Shown in pieces: positions 33,710-43,910 of a stretch of DNA of 64,000 nucleotides. The DNA is from Coix lacryma-jobi var. lacryma-jobi (lineage: Eukaryota; Streptophyta; Magnoliopsida; Poales; Poaceae). The notes beneath the pieces were generated by a model. It had not been told where the DNA came from and made no database searches. It saw only the letters and a list, made by a program, of their open reading frames with translations. The stretch covers positions 41,040,444 to 41,104,443 of the forward strand of contig CM019823.1 of NCBI GenBank assembly GCA_009763385.1, in the 5' to 3' direction. A program made the position numbers and the translations under genes. Numbering within the stretch: position 1 is the stretch's first letter; the number at the start of each line of letters is the position of its first letter.

Positions 33710-36700
33710 TCAAAACAGTCCCAAGAAACGATGCCGCTGCTGGCTGCTCTTGCTGCTGCTGTAGCTTCCTCCTGGCGGAGCCACAGATATCCTGTCTGCG
33801 TTGGACAACGCCCACCTGTTGAAATCCGGTGACGACAACAGTTGCTTCATAGCTTTCTTCGTCTCCTCTCTCGTGAATGCTTCATATTCCTCTTTTGAGA
33901 ATTTCTTCCTCTCTGGGGTAGTGTGAAACGTAGAGTAGAAGCTGTCCCTAGCAACACCTTGTGACAATGTCTTTGCTGAGCCTGGAGAAGATAACAAGTT
34001 GTTCACTTGGCACAAGAATAATAAGCTGGGGCAGTCATATACATCACAATAAAAGAAGTGACAAACCTGCAAGAGGTGAGTTTCTTCTCGGTGTACGTCT
34101 CTGGTATCCACCATGAAGCTTGCCAAATCCATCTTGGCGACCTCCATTCATGCTAGAATAGTCTTCATCCAAATCTCCATAACGGGATGGATTACTAGAG
34201 GTTCCATCAGAAAGTCCCCTGAAAAGAGGTTATTTAGTTTAGTCAGCACTTCCTAGCAACAAACATATGTTTTTGTTGTCACCACTATTAAAATTATGGT
34301 CCTAATAACATGAAAAAAATATTTTAGCATCCCAAATATACAAAAACCAAGGGGACCCATATATACTAACATAACTTAGGAGAAACTAAGAAGGGCGTGC
34401 AAATCCTGCACTGTTCCAAATTACTGCAAACAGCCTCTCTCTCCTCTGCCATTACATCTACGAGATGTTTAAGTTAAACAAAGATTCGGACAAGTGATGG
34501 CCTAATTCTTGTCACAGATTGTGTAGTGAACCAACCCATTGGTACCACAGTTTCATTTTACAATATGCTTACCATGCACGATATGCTCCACAAACGAAAA
34601 CGACAACCAATTTGATGCTCATTATGTTTATTATGTTAGGAATTTCAACAGCTACAAACACTTCAATAGAAGTGCCACTGAAATCACCTGAATGCATTGT
34701 TGATGTAAGGTGAAGAATCTTAATTTACTCTTGCTAAATCTGAACTACACAAAACCACTACATTGAGGGTTGTCCTGATAAATCAAACAACCAAGAACAT
34801 AAATTACTGCTCATACACGTTAGTGTCTGTTCAGTTACTGAGCTAATACTTAGAATTAAAGGATTTTGGTTGCAAAAGATATACCAATTATTCATTTTCT
34901 GTTATTTATTTCTTAGTTATTCACTTGAAGATTTACATACATTTGAAATTGAATTATTAGAGATAAGTTGATAATGCCTACAGCAGGAATAGCATTAATG
35001 CATCATATCATGGTTATCTTAGAAATAGTGGGATCGACCAGGCCAATTTCTGAACTTGTACATTCCACATGGGCTATGTTATTCCTTGTTCTGATGCCGT
35101 TGCATCAAGTAAAACTTTGAGACTATAATTACTAATGACATTGGGCTACGGTTTCAATCTACAAACACCAAAGCAGCCAGCAAGTCAAAAGGTTTCAGGC
35201 TTTCACACAGCACAAAATTACCATGTTGCTTACAGAGGTGTCTGGCTGTGTATATTCTGTTGACTGGAACCGATCAGGAACAATCAGGAATTGTTTGACA
35301 ATAGAAATGCCACATGGCCACATAATATGGTTAACTTGTTTGTTTAAGATGTTTTTCTTAAAACCATAGTAACATTGGTAGTCTGGTTAAAAGATGAAAA
35401 GAATGTGTTCTTCTATGAAGTCTGTTAGATTTGTGCCTTCTGCTATGAGCTATCTGATTAGCTGTAGTAACTAATATTTGACACATCAAGTAAAGAGTCG
35501 CCTTGACTGACAATTAGGGAAGAGAATTAATCATACCCGAATATATATCGTAAAAGTTTTGACTTTCCCTCAATTCTTGCAATCGCTTTGATGATTACAC
35601 AGAAGACTAAAGCCGCAAATGCAAAGAGATAGTCCAGAGAACTCTACAGGGACAGATGAAGTGAGGATTAATTAACCTGTCAGTCGAAAGATAAGCGAAC
35701 GGGTAGAATATTTCAAGCAAAAGTAGATTGTTACAGAAGAAATACCTGCAGGATCATAACAGCCGAAATAATTAAGATAGCCCACTCAACAAAATAAGCC
35801 ACACCCTCGTCAACAGATCCATCTTCTGCCAGGACAAGTTTACGGACACCCCAGTAACCAAACCAGGCTCCAGCTAAGATGACACAAACGAGAACGAATA
35901 TTCCAAGCTGCAATGACACTTTTTACATTAGTATATAAGAGGAATGATAGAAACACAAACTACTGAATGTTGAAACACTAACAATACCCTCATGGAAAAT
36001 TTAATGGCACACAATACCAATATGAACAGAAAATAACACAAAAAAATTGACAACTTCATAAATCATTTGATGTTATCAAGTCAAGTTGCTTTCATAGTAC
36101 AAGTAGTGTTGACTATTCCCGAACAGAGCTCAAGAAAATAAGCATTCACATACATGACAAGCAAATTAGTACTATTCAGTCATATTGCATAGATATCTAT
36201 TCAGAACAGAGGAAACATAGAAGACAAAAAAGTGGGAAGTCATGGGGCAAACTGGCAATTCAAAAGAACATACTACAGTTTAAACTTTAAACAAGTCCCA
36301 TTCCCTCAAATATATGTAAAGGCAAGTAATACAAATAAAAGAAGCCACAGATACCATAGATTGATAACCTAAATGAAGAACTTACATACAGGATTATGCA
36401 TGTCCTCAGCAATCCCAATTTCCACAAGAACTGAGCGCAGCATACCCGACAAATAGTGAAGAAAATATGTCGTCATGCCAACCTGTTGTTGAAAAATTGC
36501 CATAAATGAGTGATCTAGAGGCGTGCGTTAGAAACCAAAGTGGAAATCATGTCAATGTTTTAAACAATACTTACAACTGAGGAGTATGCGAAAATAGCAA
36601 GCGAACTCTTTCTACCAGTCGGTAAAAGCTTCATTCCCTGAAAGTATTATATAGGAGGAAAAAGGTCAGGTAAGCAGGTGGTGCCCAAAAAATGATTGAT

Positions 36701-37841
36701 AGAATAACAGATAAAACTGAAGCTTTTTTAATTGAACAGGCCAAAAGTTAGATTCATGTGGAAAGGGCACACAAAACTGGTATAGAATTACTTGAATTAC
36801 GTAGGTTCAAGCTTCATTAAGGAAAGATTGGACTTTGTCTGAAAGAGCACCACAGACTCGCTCAATGCACTACATATCATTGCCAATCAACTACTACTGT
36901 ATAGATCAGAGTGAAGTGGATTATAAATTACCTGAAAGAGTATAATCAGTATCACAAGGAAAATGCCAATCGTCATTGCTCCACCATAGTAGAACACTAC
37001 AGACTCGCTCAATGTGTGTGCCACCACCATGAGCACCAACCCTAGGACAAAGAACACCAACCTGTGGAGCAAGAACTCTGCATACACAGCAACAAAAGAG
37101 ACACATCACACCCTGCAACCAAGAACTGCACGAAGGAAACAGAGGGCACCAAACTAGAAGAGCATGAAACAAAGGGAGTGGACGCAATCATACCTTCCTC
37201 TGTGGACACCACAACAGACCTCGAAGGGTCAGCAGGCATTCGGAAATCCAGAATCCGGTGGTCGTACGGTGAGATGGCTTGCATCCAGAGCCCGCTCTTG
37301 GGCATCTTCTGCCACTGGGACGCGGCGCACTTGCACGGCCCCACCGTGGCATTTCTACAAACACCAAGTGCACCACCCAAAGAAATTAGACCGGGAAACA
37401 TCAACGCAATGCAATGCAAAGGCGAAGGGCTAGGAGTTCAGTTCCGCATCTCACTAACCTGTGAAAGCAGACCTCGAGGCCGTAGGGGCGGGTGGCGTTG
37501 GCGCGGAGTCGAAGCGCGTGGAAGAAGCGGGACGGGTCGCGGAGGCGGGAGGGGCGGCCTTGGAGGAGAACGCGCGTGCAGTAGGGCCCGGCGGCATCGC
37601 CACCGGAGAGGGGTCGCGCGGGCGGGAGGGAAACGGAGGCCGGCGGATGCGAGGTGACTGCGAGAGGGCGGGCTAGGGTTAGGGCTTCGTGGGGTTCGAT
37701 GGTGGGGTGGGAGACGGAGGCGTGGGGCTTACCTGTGAGCTCGACGGGGGTGGAGACGGATAGGGCGGCGGCGGAGGTGACGAGGAGAACGAGGACGGAG
37801 GGGATGGAGAAGAGGAGGAGGTTCCGGTGTGACGGAGGCAT
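33710..37841 (-). CDS. PNET2: NEMP-family (DUF2215) inner nuclear membrane protein, PNET2-like, 10 exons
   Basis: Exons on the - strand: 37841-37733, 37657-37459, 37354-37194, 37077-36932, 36637-36575, 36482-36390, 35907-35746, 35643-35537, 34218-34067, 33981-33710; all introns GT-AG, phases consistent, total 488 codons including TGA. The 487-residue product has an N-terminal signal-like segment (LLLFSIPSVLVLLV), a lumenal region with conserved cysteines (VCFHR, VGPCKCAASQW), then about five membrane spans from exon 4 to exon 8 (HRLVFFVLGLVLMVVAHTLS, FYYGGAMTIGIFLVILI, AIFAYSSVVGMTTYFLHYL, FVLVCVILAGAWFGYWG, and a long hydrophobic stretch in exons 7-8), the NEMP (PF10225) layout. The C-terminal region with SKEEYEAFTREETKKAM would face the nucleoplasm. 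Plant members (PNET2 in Arabidopsis) sit in the inner nuclear membrane and touch chromatin. No damage seen; this is the only intact host gene here. The paralogue assignment is open. Confidence 0.93.
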
Positions 37842-38925
37842 GGCGGCGCCCGGCGGTGGCGGTGGATTTGGGGATTTTGGACGGGGAGGCGGGAGATGGC
37901 ACCTGGCTTCAGACTTCAGAGAAAGGAAGGAGCGAGCGGGAGGTAGCTTTGAAACGACGCAGTGGCGTCGTCCCTAACTCCGCGGCCGGTGTGGCGGTGT
38001 CCTGTCCGGCTGTCCCCGGCTGTTCCTGTTCCGGGCTGGCTGGCAGGCAGAGGCAGCGCCGTGACTTGGTTGCTAAGGAACATGGGCTTGCATTTTGCCA
38101 GATTTTCCACGAGGAAGATGGGGGCATTTATTAGAATTCTAGAATTATACAACGATTTACCAGTGCTCGATTCATCAAAGAATTAAACACAATATAATTC
38201 CACGTTCATAGGTGCGTGCAAATAGAGGTGGAACGGAAAAATCCAGTGCAGACTCGAGGGTGGCTTTCCATCCTCGTCCCTGCAAAAAGAAAACTATAAA
38301 GGGCCCGTTTGAATGCTTCGAATTAAATTTATTTTAAAAATCATAATTTAGACACATATTAATTAAACTAATATAACTATATATAGATTATATTTGTGTA
38401 TTATTATTTCTTATACGAGAGAGATACTTATATGTTATATTTATATCGTAAGAGGGTGAGTTGAAGAGAATGTTATAAGTTGCAAAGTAAAAATATAGCA
38501 TGGTAATCTATGCAATCTATTTCTCTCTCGCACCCTATGAATTTGAGATAGACATATATGTGAACCATGAAAAATGATGGAATGTCAAATTTGAACGCAA
38601 ATAAGCTAGTTTATTGAGTGAATTCCAATTGCTCTAAGACGAAGAGACCCAAACGGGAAGAGAAAAAAAATCTATAGGCCGCTACCTTACAACTTGTATT
38701 TCTGATCTATAACCTAAAAAACTCGATCATATCAGTGCCACTATTCATAAAATTTGATCTCTTTCACATAAATATTAGTCATTTTTTTATGATCTTGGTT
38801 GATAGATATCAAAATGGCCAATTCACTATTTCTCTCAGTTAGACACTTTGGTTTGCTCTATTTTATGCGACTGGCCATTGGTCGCTATATCCACTTATAT
38901 ACCAACCTTCCATATGACGTTATAA
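37842..38925. other. Upstream region of the nuclear-membrane gene
   Basis: The first 250 bp are CpG-rich and, with exons 1-2, form a CpG-rich promoter-like block (about 37450-38090); no clear TATA box was seen. A possible degraded MITE lies at about 38308-38661: GCCCGTTTGAATGCTTCG at the left versus CCCGTTTGGGTCTCTTCG on the opposite strand at the right, without a convincing target duplication. Confidence 0.45.
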
Positions 38926-39272
38926 GGGCATCTCCAATAGTTTGGAAAAATGACTTGCTATCCTTGTTTTATTAGAAAAAGAAGAAAAAAAGTTCTCTAA
39001 TAGATTGGTATATGACTTGCTAAATTTTTTCAAGTTGGAATCAGAGGCAATCTACTTGGTATATTTACCAAGTCATCTTCACTTGCTATCCGGTGTTTCT
39101 ATGTTATTTTTATCAAGTTGGAATCTGCTGCCACTTCTCCCGCGCCTACTTTTCTTTGTTATTTTTACCAAACTATTGGAGATACATGAAAAATTCACTT
39201 GCCAAAAGTTTTAGCAAGTTGCTAAATGACAACTTTTCTCAAATCAATTTTTCCAAACAATTAGAGATGCTC
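38926..39272. mobile_element. 347-bp Tourist-like MITE
   Basis: Flanked by TAA (38923-38925, 39273-39275). The left end GGGCATCTCCAATAGTTTGG matches the complement of the right end, GAGCATCTCTAATTGTTTGG. The interior repeats ACTTGCTA and TTTTTACCAA motifs. No coding potential. Confidence 0.72.
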
Positions 39273-39732
39273 TAAATATGATATGGTATAGTGGTTCCAA
39301 TTGAGCACACTGGATTATTAGAATCATGTATTCACTCGGCTGTATTTGGTTCCCAGGAATGGAGAGGAATTAGAAAGTAATCCAGTAATGAAATAGAAAG
39401 CATTTTCTAGATATTAGTTCTAATTCAAGGGATCTAAACAGACTCAAAGAGTTGAGACCTAGGTACATGTGAGGAGTGTTTAGCAGGCTCCGAGGAAGAG
39501 CCACAAGATTCATTTTAAATTTTAAGAGGCCTCACGTGTTGCTACGGGAATTACGTATTAGTAGATTGAGTGATAATGATGACGTTGAAATTAAAATGCT
39601 TATGTGTTTTTGCTGATATAGACATTACGGACTTACAGTTGCATATGCTAGTGGATTTTAATTGTAGTGATAGTGTATTATTGTCTAGTTGGACAATTTG
39701 CATATTGAGATGAAGTAGCTAGTCGAATCTTG
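39273..39732. other. Flank between MITE and CACTA element 2
   Basis: Contains a weak inverted-repeat pair at about 39340-39443 (TGTATTTGGTTCCC versus TCTGTTTAGATCCC on the other strand), perhaps an old MITE. No gene. The last three bases TTG are the CACTA target site. Confidence 0.4.
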
Positions 39733-40213
39733 CACTACAGGACGTCCAGGCTTTGTCGAGTGCTAGCAGCACTCGACAAAGGGCCTCTCGCACTCGGCGA
39801 AGGCTTTGTCGAGTGCCGCACTCGACGAAGGGCACTCGACAAAGAAAAAGTCGGCAAAGAATTCTTTGTCGAGTGCCAAATATCGGACACTCGGCAAAGG
39901 CTTGGCCGAGTGCCAGGTCAGCACTCGGCAAAGCAAACGGGAACCATCAACTGACAACCTCTTTGCCGAGTGCCAGACGGACCGCCAATTGGCAAAGACG
40001 ACCTCTTTGCCGAGTGCCACGTGGGCTGGCACTCGGCAAAGGCACCCTCTTTGCCGAGTGCCAAGTGGGCTGACACTCGGCAAAGATGGCCCATCTTTGC
40101 CGAGTGCCACGTGGGCTGGCACTCGGCAAAGAGGCCGAACTGGGGAAAATTAACCCAGCTTTGCCGAGTGTCGTGGCAACTTTACCGAGTGTGGCACTCG
40201 ACAAAGCTAGGAA
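39733..40213. repeat. Sub-terminal repeats of CACTA element 2 (3' side)
   Basis: About 20 copies of TTTG(C/T)CGAGTGCC or its complement, in both orientations and irregularly spaced, fill 480 bp beside the left terminus. Such motifs bind the element's own TNPA-type protein in En/Spm. Protein-like frames across them are repeat artefacts. Confidence 0.92.
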
Positions 40214-40439
40214 AAATTTAAATTTTTTTATATTTTCAATTTCCTGCACATATACACATCCATATTCCATCACACAGAACTGAATATATCACATTCATAT
40301 CCATTTCAGACAAATATCACATGTTCAGTCTCCATGCATCACAAGCTCACAAGTTATCACAAGTTTATCATAAGTTCATCACAAGATCACAAGTCCATCA
40401 CATCCATCTCACAAGTCCATGACAAATCTAAGTCGGTCA
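40214..40439. other. Short spacer with ATCACAAGT-type microrepeats
   Basis: Between the sub-terminal repeats and the TNPA-like gene; imperfect repeats of CATCACAAG and TCACAAGTT at about 40338-40420. Likely 3' UTR of the TNPA-like gene. Confidence 0.5.
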
Positions 40440-41405
40440 TCACTGCTCACCTTGGTGCTCAGATTGTGAAGAACTTCCACCTTGGCACCCGTGCGACAAA
40501 CCGCCCGAAGGACCACCTTGCCAACCTTGCCACGCGGACGGCGGAGGTCCAGATGGCCACCCGGTGTACCCCGGCTGGTTAGGAAGGTGACCTGGCCACC
40601 ATAGGGCGGAGGAGGGCCACCGGGGAGCCGCCCAGACTGCGGAGGAGGGCCACCAGCGATGTACAGAATGTGCGGAGGAAGGCCAACTTGAGGAGTCAGT
40701 GTCGAACCCTCCGACTGTGAGTGCACAAAGGAGAAGCAAAATTCGTTAGCGCCTGGAGGATGGTCGTAAATGTTAAAGCAATAAACAACCATATATACTC
40801 ACTGGAGTCCCTGTCGGAGGAGTACCAGGAGGCACAAAAGGAGTGAGCAGCGAGGAAGGCACGACAACACCCGGGATGTTCAGGCTCCCAAAGAAGTGAG
40901 CTATGTTCTGCGTCCTCTGCGCCTCCCGCTGCTGGACGACCAGTAACTCGCGATGATGGGCCGCCGCCTGGGCCTCGTGCATGGCCTGCAACCTCTGCAC
41001 CTGGTCCGCCTGGGCCTGCATCTGGGCCTACAATATTCCTCTCGTAAGGTTTAAACAATGGAAAGGCAAGGTATATGTGTAAAAGCAATGAACGACGAAT
41101 AGAACAATACTTACCTGAAGTTGTGTCATCTTCTGCTGTGAGGTCGGTTGCCGAGGTCGTATGGGGACGGAGGAGCTCGTGATGGCAGCTCGAATCTCAG
41201 CGAGATTGGGAACAGAGGACGAGTCAACTGCGTTGTTGGCTATTCAGTACCGGCCGTGTTGCTTCCCTCCTCCCAGCCTCATCACCAGGTCTGTATCTAG
41301 GGACTGGGTGGCCGAATCAAAGTCCTCCCCATGGCGCTCGCGAGCCGCCGAGGTGTACTCGATGACCTTGGTGTAGGCGTTCGCGTTGGTGTACGCATCG
41401 GGCTA

Positions 41406-42332
41406 CAAGGGCGGGCCCAGCACTAGGGCAGCTAGGGCCATGGCCCTAGTCGTGGCTCAAATAAGCAGGGATCAAGTTTTCATTTTTTTTTGGCCCATGA
41501 GACATCAGCCCAACATTCAGTCGCTTGGGGAAATAGGGCAACACGCAGCCCAACCCCAGACGCCAGGTGGCCATGCCCCAACGGCCAACGCCCCCAGCCC
41601 CCAGCGCCAGCAGCCCATGCCCAGCCAGGCAGCCACCAACAGGCAACGCCACAAGCCTGCAACGGCCAGCGCCCAGTGCCAGTGCAGGTTTAATTTTTTG
41701 CTTTTCCAATTTGACAATTTCAATTTTGAATCCTTTGTATTGTGTATATTTTTTATTCCCTCTAATCCGAGTTACATTCTAAAATTGCAGTGTATAAGAT
41801 GAAGAGGACCAGAACTTTAGCATCTTATTTCCCCTAATTTTGAAACCTTTACATGTAAATGGATGATGCGAATGCACCAAATCGTCATTAGGTATTTATT
41901 TTTTAATGACGAATTATATTTCTTAGCTATTGTATCATACTATTAATTATAAACTTTCCTTAAGAATAATTGACATACATATAAATATACTCCCTCCGTC
42001 CTTAAAAAAGAGTTATTCTGGCTTCCAAAAAAAGTCAGCAGACATCAACTTTAACCAAATATATATAATAAAACATTAATATTTATGGTACATAATTAAT
42101 ATCATTGGATAGATCTCTAAATATACTTTTGTAATAAACTTATTTGGAGATAAAAATATTGCACATATTTTATATAAACTCAATCAAAATTGAGAAAGTT
42201 TGACCAACACGCATCCCATAGCGACACTATTTCTGGGACGGAGTAGTAAGTCCTATAGACTATGTTGTAGTTTTTGATTTATGGCCCCAAAAAATTGGCC
42301 CTAGTCTTACTCAAATTCTGGGTCCGCCACTG
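41406..42332. mobile_element. 927-bp non-autonomous hAT-like element
   Basis: Flanked by the 8-bp duplication TCGGGCTA (41398-41405, 42333-42340). Left end CAAGGGCGGGCCCAG, right end the complement of CAGTGGCGGACCCAG, a terminal motif common among grass hAT-like elements; GGCCCTAG pairs just inside. No transposase. It carries a CCAGC/CAACGG-rich low-complexity part (41560-41690) and the Stowaway at 42000-42243. Confidence 0.88.
42000..42243. mobile_element. 244-bp Stowaway-like (Tc1/mariner) MITE nested in the hAT-like element
   Basis: Ends CTCCCTCCGTCC and its complement GGACGGAG, flanked by TA (41998-41999, 42244-42245). The CTCCCTCCGT terminus and TA duplication are diagnostic of Stowaway. 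Confidence 0.9.
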
Positions 42333-43910
42333 TCGGGCTAGGTGTCCAGGTTGTACTGGGTGCTCGTCCCAGTCGCCTTGCCCTGGTGTGATAAGTTGTA
42401 CGCCTTGAAAGGGGGGCACTCCTCACCACCATGCGACTGGGACTGCGAGAAAAATACACAGATGATTACAAGTAATGAGTAATTGAGTGTTAGAATAAAA
42501 AAAATCAGTAAAACATACTCATCTGTCGGCGTACGCGTTGAGGCTAAGGTTGCCTTGGTGGTGTGGCACCCTAGGCATCTGCAGGCGGCAGTCTCAGCGG
42601 GCACCGTGCCTCTCATACCAGTCATCCGATTTCCACTTCTCCACAATGGACATCCAGCAATCTAGGTGATTGGCGCACCAACTAGGACAGAACTGTAAGA
42701 CATTAAGTATTTAATATGTTAGAAGAGTCGCTAAGTGATGGATGGACCAATCAGTATTACTATTTTGTACGTACCTGGATGTACTGCTCCCTAGTGAGGT
42801 CGGTCTCCCTGGTGAGCATCATCTTCCTGACGTCCGCCTTCTTCACCGCCTGCCCTAACACGTCGGCGTTGTAGTTGATGACGCACTGGATCCGCGCCTC
42901 ATGGTACGGATCCACGAACCGGGACCTGCAGACCTTGTCCTACACGTGCAACGCCTCGGCCTCTTTCCCCGCCTCGCACACAAAGTACTCCTGCATAAAG
43001 ACAACATGTATCCTTTCATTATTTCAAGAACGTCCAACGAATGCGTATCATTGAGAAATGTTGTGCGGGCAAAACTCACCCAGAACTCGGCCCTAATCCG
43101 CGCTGCAACGGTGGTGTACATGGGGTCCACAGCGGCGGCGAAGTGGTCCCATGTCCATGGCGGTGACCTAACCCCGGCGTAGGTGACCAAGCCAGGGTAG
43201 TTCTTCCGAATCAGAAGACTTAACATGCCATTGATATGGCGTGTCTTGCCCCCTGCCACAAGTTCTCAGTTCCTGCATGAGTCATTAAGAACAATTGTTA
43301 GTCAGAAGTTCAATTTTGAACATGTCATGTGAACAAGTAGTGAAAACATTAATGGTAACTTACTTGTCGCTGTAAGGTCGAATCACCGGGCGGCGGCAAG
43401 GTGCGATCCACTGCTGCGGGAGCTGCGAGGGGCCACGCAAGTAGACTCTGCTCGAGGCAGAGGAAGTGGAACCCCATCCTGAGGCACCTACGATCTCGCC
43501 ACCCTCGTCCCCCTGGTCCCCCTGGCCACCCTCCAAATCCGAGGAAGTGCTGTCGTCGTCCGACGTCCTCCTTGTCGTCCCTCTGGTGTCCCCCTGGTCA
43601 TCGTCCGAGGAGGTTTGCGGCGGGTCGGGAGTCGGGTCAGGAGTCGGCTCCCTCCTAGGACGTCCGCGGGGGCGGCGGGGCCTCGCCCTCCTCGTCGACG
43701 GCTCCTCGGCTGCGGTGGGTGGTGAGCTGGACCTCTGGTAGCGCGAGTTGACCCGCCGTTGTTGCCGCCTTCCGCCCGACATTTTGTCGAGTGCCTGCCA
43801 TTACAAAGATAAAATCAATTAGCATAAATAAATGATAAGTATTTGTAAAGAGATACAAAATGAACAAAACATAATTGCAAAATAATTATAACAATATAGC
43901 ATTACATGAA

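Larger units (their letters stand above)
40440..43782 (-). pseudogene. TNPA-like CACTA protein gene, decayed and interrupted (element 2)
   Basis: Exon pieces on the - strand: 43782-43364 (ATG start; basic, Arg/Ser/Asp-rich N terminus; donor GTAAGT), about 43275-43080 (PGLVTYAGVRSPPWTWDHFAAAV), about 42990-42776, about 42693-42523, about 42440-42341 (QSQSHGGEECPPFKAY, typical of this family), then after a hAT-like insert 41397-41117 (ERHGEDFD) and 41035-40802 (coiled coil rich in Gln/Ala: AQADQVQRLQAMHEAQAAA), and a glycine/proline-rich end to 40440. This is the product expected to bind the sub-terminal repeats. Damage: stops in frame (a TAG in the third exon, TGAs in the fourth exon and near 41250, the latter where Trp is expected), a donor changed from GT to AT at 42522-42521, and the insert at 41406-42332. 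Confidence 0.75.

Noticed and set aside
38308..38661. A complete MITE upstream of the PNET2-like gene
   Set aside because: The ends are only partly complementary and no target duplication could be set, so it is noted only as a possible remnant.
39733..40213. Regularly repeated TTTGCCGAGTGCC units resembling a CRISPR array
   Set aside because: Units are short, occur in both orientations with irregular spacing, and lie beside a CACTA terminus. No cas genes are present and the DNA is plant.
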